Origin: Mycolicibacterium mageritense
GTDB lineage: Bacteria; Actinomycetota; Actinomycetes; Mycobacteriales; Mycobacteriaceae
Direction: 5' to 3'
Length of the DNA stretch: 64,000 bases
Assembly (NCBI RefSeq): GCF_010727475.1
Contig: NZ_AP022567.1
Span: forward strand, 3,906,001 to 3,970,000
Positions 35,145 to 44,191 of this stretch are shown here, piece after piece. The notes below the pieces were generated by a model that saw only the letters and a list, made by a program, of their open reading frames with translations, ran no database searches and was not told the origin of the DNA. The stretch's first letter is position 1; each line of letters opens with the position of its first letter. The position numbers were made by a program, and so were the translations under genes.

Positions 35145-36682
35145 CGATCCCCGGTCCGAGCTTTGCTGACGGATCCGAGGATAACAGCGCGGCCGAACCC
35201 CGTCCGGCACAACCGGAACGTGCCTCGAACCGTGCGATGGCGCAGGCCTTCAGTCAGCAGTTGGTGTTTCGCGCGCTGGGCATGGTGGCCTCGGTCCTGA
35301 CCGTCGCCGTGACCACACGGCATCTCGGTCCGACCGCCTACGGGCATCTGACCACGGCGGTCGTGTTCGTCGGGCTGTGGACCAGCCTCACCGAACTCGG
35401 CGTCGGCGCGGTCCTGGTACGCCGCGTCATGTCGGGCAACGGCGATCTCGACCGCCTGGTCCGGGTGAACGCGGGGATGTCGCTGGTCTACTGCCTGCCG
35501 CTGTTCGGCATCGCTGCGACCTCGGGCGCGCTGGTGTATCGCGGGCAGGACGAAGTGGTGCAGATGGTCCTGATCGTGTCGTGCAGCCTGATCCTGACCA
35601 CCATCACGAGTTGCTTCGAACCGATCTTCTTGGCCAAGGTCCGCTTCACCGCGGTGGCCTGGTCGGATCTGGTCAGCAGGGTTGCCTCGCTCGGCATGAC
35701 GATGGTTCTGCTGGCCTACCACGCGAACACGGTGTGGTTTGCAGTGGTGCAGCTGGTCCCGCCCCTCGTGGTGCTGGCGATCCAGGGTGTCGCGGCGGCC
35801 AGGATCGCCGACTGGCGGCCGGTGTTCTCGTGGTCGGAGAGTTGGCATCTGCTGCGCGAGAGCCTGCCGCAGACCGGGGTGCTGATCATCGCGGTGCTGT
35901 ACTGGCGCGCCGACGGCGTGATCCTGAGCCTGCGCAGCACTCCGGACCAGGTGGGTGTGTACGGGTTGGCCTACACCCTGGCATTCACGCTTTCGGTGCT
36001 GTCGACGTTCTTCCAGACCTCGACACTGTCGGCCGCGACGCATTCGTTCGCACGGGACCGTGGTGAGTTCGCCCGATTCGTGACGCGTTCGGTGGAGTCG
36101 ATGGTGTTTCTCGGCGCACCGATCGCGGTGGTCGGGGCAGTGCTGGCGGCGCCATTGGTCGAGTTGATCGGCTCGTCGGAGTTCGTGGCCCACGGTGCAC
36201 CGACGCTGGCCCTGCTGCTCGTCGCCGTCGCTTTGACGTTCGTCAACGCCGCGATCAGCCAGGCCCTGTTCGCCGCGCACGATCAGGTGTTCCTGTTCCG
36301 GTTGAACCTGCTCAACCTGATCGGCAACATCGTGCTCAACGTCGTCCTCGCACCGCACTACGGCGCCGTGGGTGCAGCCGCCGCGCTGATCGTCGCCGAG
36401 GTGGTCGGCTTGTCGGTGGTGACCTGGCGGCTGGGGCGGATCGCGCCCTACCGCGTGCCGTGGCTGTTCGTGCTGCGCCTGTTGATTCCGCTGGGAGTGG
36501 CTGCGGCGCTGGCATTTTCGTTGAGGCAGTGGCCCGTACCGATCACGCTGGCGCTGGCCGCCGTGGCGTACCTCGGCGTCAACTTGATCGTCGGACCGGT
36601 GACGCCCCGGATGGTCCGGTCGCTCCTCGCGGATCGCGATGCCGCGGAGCGCGACGCCCATGGAGGAAGCCATGAATCGTGA
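35135..36682 (+). CDS. Wzx-type oligosaccharide flippase
   Basis: A 515-residue MATE/MVF-type membrane protein with about 12-14 helices and the family's N-terminal FRALGMVASVLTVAVTTRHLGPTAYG. It flips polyprenyl-linked repeat units across the inner membrane. ATG 35135 has AAAGGA upstream; an alternative ATG at 35237 would remove a charged, poorly structured leader and the overlap with the divergent GT4 gene. The stop lies 11 nt inside the next gene. Confidence 0.87.
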   Translation: MRASIPGPSFADGSEDNSAAEPRPAQPERASNRAMAQAFSQQLVFRALGMVASVLTVAVTTRHLGPTAYGHLTTAVVFVGLWTSLTELGVGAVLVRRVMSGNGDLDRLVRVNAGMSLVYCLPLFGIAATSGALVYRGQDEVVQMVLIVSCSLILTTITSCFEPIFLAKVRFTAVAWSDLVSRVASLGMTMVLLAYHANTVWFAVVQLVPPLVVLAIQGVAAARIADWRPVFSWSESWHLLRESLPQTGVLIIAVLYWRADGVILSLRSTPDQVGVYGLAYTLAFTLSVLSTFFQTSTLSAATHSFARDRGEFARFVTRSVESMVFLGAPIAVVGAVLAAPLVELIGSSEFVAHGAPTLALLLVAVALTFVNAAISQALFAAHDQVFLFRLNLLNLIGNIVLNVVLAPHYGAVGAAAALIVAEVVGLSVVTWRLGRIAPYRVPWLFVLRLLIPLGVAAALAFSLRQWPVPITLALAAVAYLGVNLIVGPVTPRMVRSLLADRDAAERDAHGGSHES

Positions 36683-38660
36683 ACTCGACCGCGCATACCT
36701 GCCCGAGCGGTTCCGGACGCCGCGCGGGCCTTCGGGGCCGGCGACGCCGCGGCAGACGGCGGTGTTGATCGTCGCCTACCGCAACCCTGCGCTGCTCGCC
36801 GACTGTCTGACCGCGGCGGGTAAGCACCTGCCGGACCTGCCGATTCTGGTGTGGGACAACTCGGGTCCGGGGTTTCCCGGGATGGATGCCGTGGTCGAGG
36901 CGTATCCCGCGGTCCGCTGGTTCCTCGGGTCGGCGAACATGGGCTTCGCCGCGGCGGTCAATGCGCTGGCGGAGCACGTCCCCGAGCACAACCTGTTGTT
37001 GCTCAACCCCGATGCGATCCTGCAGGGTTCGCTGACCGCCACGCTCGCCGCGCTGAATCGCCCGGGCGTCGCGGCCGCGGCACCGCTGGTCGTCGACGAC
37101 ACCGCCGACCCGGCACGGCACCGCGACTGGGACGTCGCTCACCGTGAACAGGGCACGATCCGTGCCCTGGTGTCGCGTGCGGGTTATGCCGATCGCCTTC
37201 GGGGGAGCCGATTCTCAGAGCTCTACGACCGCCGCCCCACCACCGTCACGGGCTATCTCACCGGCGCGTGCCTGGCCGTGAGCAGGGATGCGTGGCAGGC
37301 CGTCGGATGCTTCGACGAAGAGTTCTTCCTCTACGGGGAGGAGGCGGACTGGCAGCGGCGGGCCCGGTCCGCCGGGTGGACGCTGGAGTTGGTCGACGAG
37401 CCCGGCATCGCCCACACCGGGCACGGCACGGTCGCCGGCGACCCGGTGGCCGGACAGCGCTCACGAGACCTTTTGCGCGCCAACATCGCCCTGAACCTCG
37501 AGCTGGACAAGGGCCCGGTGCGCGCCAACCTCTACCTGGCCGGCACCTCCGTGCTCGATCGCGTGCAGCGCTCGGCTCGCAGGTACCGTGCGGCGCTGCG
37601 CAGACCCGCCGAGGCCCGACCATCGGTGATCATCACCACCAACCGGCTGGTGTTCGGGGGTGCCGAACGGCAACATGTCCTGCTGGCAACAGAATTGGAC
37701 CGCCGTGGCTACGAGGTCGTGATCACGTGTGTCCAGCGGTTCGGCCCGCTGGTGGCCGAGATCCCCGCGTCGGTACGGGTCGTACGCCAACCATGGTGGG
37801 CTCCTGTGGTCGACACCGGCCCCGGGCGCTCGGTGGTGATCAGCGGCGACACCAACACCGAGACGGGCTTCGCCACGCTGTGGCGCGCAGCGGTCCGCGA
37901 TCGCCGCTGGCTTGTCGCGGCACACATCCCACCGAACCCGCACGGCCCCACCTACTCCCGGCCGCTGGCGCGCGCGATGCGCCGGGCGGACGGATTCATC
38001 GCACTGTCCCCGCGGCACTGGGCGGAGGCCACCGCGCACCAGGATCTGGGCACCACGAGCTTCTTCGCCCCCAACGGGGTGGCGACCGAGGCGGACGTGG
38101 CGGCCGCCCCCGCGCGGCCGCCCGTCGCCGACGTGCCCCACCTGGTGATGCTCACGCGGATCGCCAAACACAAGAATCCGCACCTGTTGGTCGAGGCGCT
38201 CGACGGCTTGCGCGAATTGCCGTGGCGGCTGTCGATATACGGTGACGGGCCCGATCGCGACGAGCTGCAGGCGATGACCCCGCCGGACCTCGCGGATCGG
38301 ATCGCGTGGCGCGGCTGGTCTCCGGGGCCCGGTCCGGCGCTGGCCGATTGCGATCTGCTGTGTGTGCCCAGCCGGTCGGAAGCCTTCCCGCTGGTGATCC
38401 TGGAGGCCATGGCCCGGCGTATCCCGGTGGCGGCCTCGGCCGTGTGCGCGGTTCCCGACATGCTCGATGCGGGCGACGCCGGCTTCCTGGTCGACGACAT
38501 CTCGGTTGGCGGGTGGCGCACTGCGCTGGACTCAGCGCTGCGCCGCACCGATTCTTGGCATTCGCTGGGCGAGAAGGGCTTCCGCCGGATGGCGCAGCTC
38601 TACACGATCGAGGCCATGGCCGACTCATATGAAGCTGCGATCGCGGCGGCATTCGGATGA
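36672..38660 (+). CDS. GT2-GT4 fused bifunctional glycosyltransferase
   Basis: A 662-residue fusion. Residues 1-300 form an inverting GT2 domain related to rhamnosyltransferases: VLIVAYRNP, VWDNSGPG, NPDA as the metal-binding DxD equivalent, and FDEEFFLYGEEADW. Residues 330-660 form a GT-B GT4 domain with LVFGGAERQHVLLATEL and SRSEAFPLVILEAMARRIPVAAS. Two sugars may be added in sequence by one polypeptide. ATG 36672 follows GGAGGAAG. It overlaps the flippase and the next gene. Confidence 0.86.
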   Translation: MNRELDRAYLPERFRTPRGPSGPATPRQTAVLIVAYRNPALLADCLTAAGKHLPDLPILVWDNSGPGFPGMDAVVEAYPAVRWFLGSANMGFAAAVNALAEHVPEHNLLLLNPDAILQGSLTATLAALNRPGVAAAAPLVVDDTADPARHRDWDVAHREQGTIRALVSRAGYADRLRGSRFSELYDRRPTTVTGYLTGACLAVSRDAWQAVGCFDEEFFLYGEEADWQRRARSAGWTLELVDEPGIAHTGHGTVAGDPVAGQRSRDLLRANIALNLELDKGPVRANLYLAGTSVLDRVQRSARRYRAALRRPAEARPSVIITTNRLVFGGAERQHVLLATELDRRGYEVVITCVQRFGPLVAEIPASVRVVRQPWWAPVVDTGPGRSVVISGDTNTETGFATLWRAAVRDRRWLVAAHIPPNPHGPTYSRPLARAMRRADGFIALSPRHWAEATAHQDLGTTSFFAPNGVATEADVAAAPARPPVADVPHLVMLTRIAKHKNPHLLVEALDGLRELPWRLSIYGDGPDRDELQAMTPPDLADRIAWRGWSPGPGPALADCDLLCVPSRSEAFPLVILEAMARRIPVAASAVCAVPDMLDAGDAGFLVDDISVGGWRTALDSALRRTDSWHSLGEKGFRRMAQLYTIEAMADSYEAAIAAAFG

Positions 38661-39685
38661 CCGGCCTTCGGGTGTTGTGGCTGTCGCCCTGGATGCGGCC
38701 ACTGGCGCGCGTGTACGCGGAGGCCTTGCGGGACGCCGGCGCCGAGGTACTGCTGGTGACCTCGGATCAGCATCCGGCCTCGGATGCCGCCAGGCCGTAC
38801 GAACTGGTTCTCCGCCCGCGGCCCAAGCAGCTGCGCTCCTGGCCCGAAGCGGCGCGGGCAGTGCAGCGGTGCAGCGACTTCGCCCCCGATGTGGTGGTGT
38901 CCGAACTGGTTCGCGATCCACGATGGCTGGCGTTCGCGCGTGGCGTGCCGCGCGTCGAGCTGATCCACGACGACCGCCCGCACGACGCGGGTGAGATCCG
39001 GCCGCGTTGGGAACGCGCGCTGTTCGACCGGCCCGCGCGCAGATCCCGCTGGGTCGCATTCAGTCGTTACGTGGCCGACGAGGTGTGCGCGGCCGATGTG
39101 GTTCCGCTGACCAGCGACCTCGCCGACAGCGAGGTTCCCGAATTCGTGCCGGCGGCGGGCCGGCGCGACTTCGTCTTGGTCGGGCGGCTCAACGGCTACA
39201 AGAACATCGATCTGTGCCTGCAGGCCTGGCAGAAGCACACCGCGGGCCGCAGCTGGGCCGGAGACGACCTCGTGCTGCTCGGCGACGGCGAATGGACCGG
39301 AGTGCTGCCCGAACACGTGGTGTGGCAACGTGAACCGTTCCGTTACGCCGACGTGCTGCCGCGGTTGGCGCGCGCGAAGGGCTCGATCGTGCATTATCGG
39401 CGCGCCTCGCAGAGCGGTGTGCAGGTGCTGGCCATGCAGCTCGGGGTGGCATCTGTGGTGTCGACCGAGGGCGCCCTGCCCGAGTTCCAGCCGCCCGGGG
39501 AATCACCGATCGATGTGGACGACGTCGACGGGCTGGCCCGCGCGTTCGATGCCCTGGCCGATCCGGACCGGGCCGCCGCCCGAGGCTCGGCCGCGCAAGA
39601 GCATTACCGGAGAACGTATTCCGCGTCGGTGTCGGCTCAGGCGCTACTCGGCGTGCTCAGCCGGGCCGCCGTGCGGCAAGGCTGA
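38657..39685 (+). CDS. GT4-like glycosyltransferase
   Basis: A 342-residue GT-B type protein. The N-domain starts LRVLWLSPWMRPLARVYAEAL; the C-domain has VLVGRLNGYKNIDLCLQAW and a donor-site region YRRASQSGVQVLAMQLGVASVVS, which replaces the classic E-x7-E with a less acidic version. Sugar specificity unknown. Overlaps the upstream fusion gene by 4 bp and the convergent GT4 gene by 29 bp. Confidence 0.78.
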   Translation: MTGLRVLWLSPWMRPLARVYAEALRDAGAEVLLVTSDQHPASDAARPYELVLRPRPKQLRSWPEAARAVQRCSDFAPDVVVSELVRDPRWLAFARGVPRVELIHDDRPHDAGEIRPRWERALFDRPARRSRWVAFSRYVADEVCAADVVPLTSDLADSEVPEFVPAAGRRDFVLVGRLNGYKNIDLCLQAWQKHTAGRSWAGDDLVLLGDGEWTGVLPEHVVWQREPFRYADVLPRLARAKGSIVHYRRASQSGVQVLAMQLGVASVVSTEGALPEFQPPGESPIDVDDVDGLARAFDALADPDRAAARGSAAQEHYRRTYSASVSAQALLGVLSRAAVRQG

Positions 39686-40754
39686 GCCACAACTGCGCGA
39701 GTTCCGCGCGCCAGCCCGCGATGCCGAATATCTGTGCGCGCTCGCGGGCTGCCGCACCGAGCCTGCGCCGTAGCTCGTCATCTTCGGTGAGGCGCCGCAG
39801 CGCGGACGCGAGGTCAGCGGGCTGGCCCGGTGGGACCAGAAGCCCCTCGACGCCGTCGGTGACCGCGTCGGGAATGCCACCCACCGGTGTGGTCAGCGGC
39901 ACCACGCCGTGGGCCATCGCCTCGAGGATGGCCATCGGCAGGCCTTCCTCATAGCTCGGCAGGACGAAAATATCGGCACGGCCCAGGAGTTCGTCCCGCG
40001 TGACCGGGTCGATCCAGCCGACCACGTCGATCACGTCGCCCAGGTCGTTGGCGGCGACCTTCGCCCGCACCTTCTCGACTTCACCGTCACCGGCCAGGAT
40101 CAGGCGCAACCGGGTACGTATATCGCTGGGTAACAACGTGATCGCCTCGATCAGGTCGTAAGTGCCTTTGCGTTCCCCCAAACGTCCCAGCGACAACACG
40201 GTCAGATGCTGCGGCGCAGCCGCCCGCGGGGGTGTCGCGGCCGGGATGACCACCGGGTTGTACAAAACCTGCACCTTGTCGTGCGGCAGGACCAGGCTGC
40301 GGCGGTACTCCCCGGCAAGTTGCGCACCGAGAACGAGCCACTGGTCGGCATGCAATGCGGCGCGGGCCAATCGACGGACCGCAGGTGGTAACCGGTCGAA
40401 CCAGCCGGAGAAGTTGAAACTGTGCCCGTGCACGACCGCAGGTACGCCGCGGAGCCGGGCCGCCAGCAGCGGCACCGACTTGCGTACCACGCTGCCGCCG
40501 TGGGCCAGGTGCACGTGGACGACGTCGGCGCGACCGGACAGGATCAGGGCCGCGGACACGACCATGCCGCGCACGCCGGTCCACTGGCGGGCCGCGGCGC
40601 CTGCGTCGACGTACGTTGAGACCGACGAGATGGCGAACCGCGGATCGGGGTCGTCGACCAGCAGACGGATCACCGATGCCATGCCGCCCCGACTGTCCGG
40701 CCCTGCCGGGGCAGGACCGATGGTGAGCACGCGGATCGGTTTACTCGACGTCAC
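39657..40754 (-). CDS. GT4-family glycosyltransferase
   Basis: A 365-residue GT-B enzyme with the N-terminal glycine motif SRGGMASVIRLLV, the GLGRLGERKGTYDLI-like LSLGRLGERKGTYDLIEA, and the E-x7-E motif in PSYEEGLPMAILEAMAHGVVP. It is monocistronic on the minus strand and divergent from the initiating transferase gene. Likely adds one sugar of the repeat unit on the cytoplasmic face. Confidence 0.86.
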   Translation of the reverse strand: MTSSKPIRVLTIGPAPAGPDSRGGMASVIRLLVDDPDPRFAISSVSTYVDAGAAARQWTGVRGMVVSAALILSGRADVVHVHLAHGGSVVRKSVPLLAARLRGVPAVVHGHSFNFSGWFDRLPPAVRRLARAALHADQWLVLGAQLAGEYRRSLVLPHDKVQVLYNPVVIPAATPPRAAAPQHLTVLSLGRLGERKGTYDLIEAITLLPSDIRTRLRLILAGDGEVEKVRAKVAANDLGDVIDVVGWIDPVTRDELLGRADIFVLPSYEEGLPMAILEAMAHGVVPLTTPVGGIPDAVTDGVEGLLVPPGQPADLASALRRLTEDDELRRRLGAAARERAQIFGIAGWRAELAQLWLSLAARRPG

Positions 40755-40957
40755 GGTGCGATTATGGCAAAGAACTTGGCTCAGCTACCTGTCTGGCTGA
40801 TCGATGTGAGCGAATCGACCCGGTTTTTTGTATGGATTGTGTGCTGAAAACGAAGGTTACCGTGATTCCTGTCACACATATGGATTCAAGTACTGCAACT
40901 GACTGCTTGATGATGCAAACTTAGCCGGTCTTTAACTGAACATTATGAGGAGTCGGC

Positions 40958-42484
40958 GTGAGCATGAGGCTCAGTGATTCGATCACCACCCTCACGGCAA
41001 ATAATCAACCGTGTGAGGTGGACGGTCGGGCGCTGCTTGCGCCGGCCCCGGGCCGGCGGGTCAACGCGCTGCGGGCATGGCAACGTGGTTATGCGCGCTG
41101 GCTGGTGTGTTCGGACACGGTGGTCGCGGTTGCGGTCGTCTTGCTCGCGCAGGGTTTGCGGTTCGGGTCGGTGACCGGTGAGAGCCTGGCCCTCTACTCC
41201 AACGTCGACTACGCATTCGTTTCCGCGGCCGTGCTCGCGGGCTGGCTCGCGGCGTTGGCCGTGCAGCACAGCCGCGCACCGCAGGTGCTGGGGCACGGCC
41301 TCGAGGAGTACCGGCGGGTGTGGACCGCGACGCTCGCGGTATTCGCGATCGTGGCGTTGGTCTCCTCGGTCTTCCGGCTTGAGATCGCCCGGGGTTACCT
41401 GGCGCTCGCGTTGCCCCTCGGACTGGTGGCCTTGACGGTCAACCGCATGCTGGCCCGCCGCTATGTCGCGACTCAGCGGCGCAAGGGCAGGTTCGCCAAT
41501 TCGGTACTCGCGGTCGGGCATCTCAGTTCGGCCCGGGCGCTGGTCAAGTCGCTGGCCCGGCAACCGGAGGACGGCTACCGGGTCGTCGGGGTGTGCGTGC
41601 CCGGCGGCAACGGTGTGCAGATCCCAGCGGTCGAGGGCATCCCCACATATCAACACGAGGGCGACATCATCGGCGCGGTGCTCAGTTCGGGTGCCGACAC
41701 CGTGGCGCTCACGTCGGGGCACCTGGATCCCGACGAGATCCGCGATCTGTCCTGGCAATTGGAGAAACTCGACGTCGACCTGCTGGTATCGCCGGGCATC
41801 GTCGACGTGGCCGGCCCGCGGCTGATGGTGCGCCCGGTCGGTGGCCTGCCGCTGATCCATCTGGACAAGCCGCAGTACGAAGGTGCGAAACGTTTCCAGA
41901 AGCGCGCATTCGACGTGTGCTTCGCGGCGCTGGCATTGCTCGCCGTCGCACCGGTGATGCTGGTTGCCGCGCTGGCCATCAAGCTCACCAGCCGCGGCCC
42001 GGTGTTCTATCGGTCCGAACGCATCGGGCTGGACGGGCAACCGTTCGAGATGATCAAGTTCCGCAGCATGGTGGTCGACGCTGACCGGCGGGTGGCCGAG
42101 TTGGCGGCCCAATCCGATGGCAACGGTGTGCTTTTCAAGATGCGGCGAGATCCACGCGTCACCCCGGTCGGCCGGTGGATGCGCCGCTACAGCATCGACG
42201 AGCTGCCGCAGTTCATCAATGTGCTGCGTCGCGAGATGAGTATCGTCGGGCCGCGCCCCCCGCTGCCGACCGAGGTCGACCGCTACGATCACCAGGTCCG
42301 GCGGCGCATGCTGGTGCCGCCAGGTATCACCGGCCTCTGGCAGGTCAGCGGCCGCTCGGACCTGTCGTGGGAGGACTCGGTTCGCCTGGATCTCTCGTAC
42401 GTCGAAAACTGGTCCATGGTGGGCGATCTCGTGATCGTCGCGAGCACCGTCAAGGCTGTCGTACTGGGTTCGGGTGCATACTGA
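40958..42484 (+). CDS. Polyprenyl-phosphate sugar-1-phosphate transferase (initiating enzyme)
   Basis: A 508-residue membrane enzyme of the WbaP/CpsE type. It has four to five N-terminal helices, a central CoA-binding-like fold (about residues 180-290), a membrane re-entrant helix (about 310-335) and the catalytic domain with FYRSERIGLDGQPFEMIKFRSM, SIDELPQFINVLRREMSIVGPRP and GITGLWQVSGRSDLSWE. It loads the first sugar-1-phosphate onto undecaprenyl- or decaprenyl-phosphate. GTG start with GAGGAG upstream. The upstream 200 bp are AT-rich and probably carry its promoter. Confidence 0.92.
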   Translation: MSMRLSDSITTLTANNQPCEVDGRALLAPAPGRRVNALRAWQRGYARWLVCSDTVVAVAVVLLAQGLRFGSVTGESLALYSNVDYAFVSAAVLAGWLAALAVQHSRAPQVLGHGLEEYRRVWTATLAVFAIVALVSSVFRLEIARGYLALALPLGLVALTVNRMLARRYVATQRRKGRFANSVLAVGHLSSARALVKSLARQPEDGYRVVGVCVPGGNGVQIPAVEGIPTYQHEGDIIGAVLSSGADTVALTSGHLDPDEIRDLSWQLEKLDVDLLVSPGIVDVAGPRLMVRPVGGLPLIHLDKPQYEGAKRFQKRAFDVCFAALALLAVAPVMLVAALAIKLTSRGPVFYRSERIGLDGQPFEMIKFRSMVVDADRRVAELAAQSDGNGVLFKMRRDPRVTPVGRWMRRYSIDELPQFINVLRREMSIVGPRPPLPTEVDRYDHQVRRRMLVPPGITGLWQVSGRSDLSWEDSVRLDLSYVENWSMVGDLVIVASTVKAVVLGSGAY

Positions 42485-42491
42485 ACACGCC

Positions 42492-43865
42492 ATGACCACG
42501 GATCGTTCGTTTGCGCAGTCCAACCGCGTGCAAGCGCGGTTGCACGACGTCGTCCCCGGCGGCGCGCACACCTACGCACGTGGTTCGGATCAGTACCCGG
42601 AGAACATGTCTCCCGTCCTGGTTCGCGGCGCGGGATGTCACGTGTGGGATGCCGACGGGAACGAATACGTCGAGTACGGGATGGGTTTGCGCGCGGTGAC
42701 TTTGGGGCACGGGTATCCACCTGTGACCGAGGCCGTGCGGGCCGCGATCACCGACGGTGTCAGCTTCAGCAGGCCCACCGTGCACGAACTTGCGGCCGCT
42801 GAGGACTTCCTGCGCCTGGTGCCCGGCGCGGACATGGTCAAATTTGCGAAGAACGGGTCGGACGTGACCACCGCCGCGGTGCGGCTGGCCCGCGCCGTCA
42901 CGGGCCGCGTCAAGGTCGCCATCTGCGACCAGCCGTTCTTCTCGACCGACGACTGGTTCATCGGGACCACCGCGATGTCGGCCGGGATCCCCGACCACGC
43001 GGTCCGCGACACCGTGCGGTTCGCGTACAACGACGTGACGTCGCTCGCGGACGTGTTGGCGGGCAACGATGTTGCGTGCGTCGTCATGGAGGCCGCGACC
43101 GCGACCGCCGAGCCGCACCCCGGGTACCTCGAGGAGGTGCGTCGGCTGTGTGACCGGACCGGAACCCTGCTGGTGTTCGACGAGATGATCACGGGCTTCC
43201 GGTGGTCGGCGGGCGGGGCCCAGGCGGTATACGGCGTCACGCCAGATCTGTCGTGCTGGGGCAAGGCGATGGGCAACGGCTTTCCGTTGTCGGCACTGGC
43301 CGGTCGGCGAGAGTTCATGGAACTGGGCGGGTTACGGACCGACCGGGACCGCGTGTTCCTGCTGTCCACCACGCACGGCCCGGAGACGTCGTCGTTGGCG
43401 GCGTTTCGGGCCGTGGTGCGGGCCTACACCGAGGCGGCCCCGGGAGACGATCCCGTGGCGCGGATGGAACGCGCCGGGCGGCTGCTGGCCGACGGTGTCA
43501 CGAGATCGGCTGCCGAACACGGCCTTTCGCAGTACGTGCAGGTCGTGGGGCGGCCGTCGTGCCTGGTGTTCGTCACGCGGGACGCCGATCAGGTGCCTTC
43601 TCAGGCGTTCCGGACGTTGTTCCTGCAGGAGCTGCTGCACCGCGGTGTGCTCGGGCAGTCGTTCGTCACCTCCGCGGCGCATACCGAGGCCGACGTGGCG
43701 TACACGATCGACGCGGTCGACGGGGCGCTGGACATGTACTGCAAGGCGATCGACCAGCGGTCGGTGGCCGGACTGTTGGCGGGCCGGCCGGTGGCGCCCG
43801 CCGTCAGGAGGTCGGCAGCACCGCGGAACCTTCCCGCGTTCGAGAGTGGTCCGCGGCAGGGATGA
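42492..43865 (+). CDS. Class III aminotransferase, GSA-aminomutase-like
   Basis: A 457-residue PLP enzyme of the glutamate-1-semialdehyde aminomutase subgroup. The PLP lysine is in SCWGKAMGNGFPLSAL, and FDEMITGFRW binds the cofactor ring. In this context it is unlikely to be the haem enzyme HemL; it may make an amino acid or amino-sugar-type substituent for the polymer. ATG 42492 is taken; an in-frame GTG at 42474 overlapping the transferase stop is an alternative. The 3' end overlaps the convergent gene by 62 bp. Confidence 0.82.
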   Translation: MTTDRSFAQSNRVQARLHDVVPGGAHTYARGSDQYPENMSPVLVRGAGCHVWDADGNEYVEYGMGLRAVTLGHGYPPVTEAVRAAITDGVSFSRPTVHELAAAEDFLRLVPGADMVKFAKNGSDVTTAAVRLARAVTGRVKVAICDQPFFSTDDWFIGTTAMSAGIPDHAVRDTVRFAYNDVTSLADVLAGNDVACVVMEAATATAEPHPGYLEEVRRLCDRTGTLLVFDEMITGFRWSAGGAQAVYGVTPDLSCWGKAMGNGFPLSALAGRREFMELGGLRTDRDRVFLLSTTHGPETSSLAAFRAVVRAYTEAAPGDDPVARMERAGRLLADGVTRSAAEHGLSQYVQVVGRPSCLVFVTRDADQVPSQAFRTLFLQELLHRGVLGQSFVTSAAHTEADVAYTIDAVDGALDMYCKAIDQRSVAGLLAGRPVAPAVRRSAAPRNLPAFESGPRQG

Positions 43866-44139
43866 AAGCATCACGGACCGGTCGAGTGTCGAGATCGTTG
43901 ACGCCGCGCACCAGTAACAACATCGAGATGAACGCCAGGACCGGCCACAGCTGCCACACCCAGTGCGCGTCGAGGCGTGACTGCTGGAACCAATACAGCG
44001 TGATGATGACGGCCCAGGTTCCGCTCGACACGTAGAACCGGGCATCGTCATGCGTCGGCCAGTTGGGGTGCCTGCGCAACCTCAACCGCCATATGGCCAG
44101 CGCCGCCACCGTGGTTATGACGGCGATCGTGGAGTCCAT
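43804..44139 (-). CDS. Small membrane protein, unknown
   Basis: A 111-residue protein with three hydrophobic segments (about residues 4-20, 38-55 and 64-85) separated by a basic loop (RLRLRRHPNWP). I do not recognise the family. It is last in the minus-strand run GH-like, rmlB, rmlC, rmlA, with 52 bp between. The ATG at 44139 is preferred to a TTG three codons upstream. The long overlap with the aminotransferase gene makes the annotated end less secure. Confidence 0.55.
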   Translation of the reverse strand: MDSTIAVITTVAALAIWRLRLRRHPNWPTHDDARFYVSSGTWAVIITLYWFQQSRLDAHWVWQLWPVLAFISMLLLVRGVNDLDTRPVRDAFIPAADHSRTREGSAVLPTS

Positions 44140-44191
44140 CGCGTCCAATGTAAGCCACGGACGTGCGCTGAGGCGGCTGAACGACGCCCGC

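Noticed and set aside
40958..42571. Very long antisense frames opposite the initiating transferase and flippase genes
   Set aside because: Their His/Arg/Gln-rich, repeat-like translations are the usual antisense shadow of high-GC genes.
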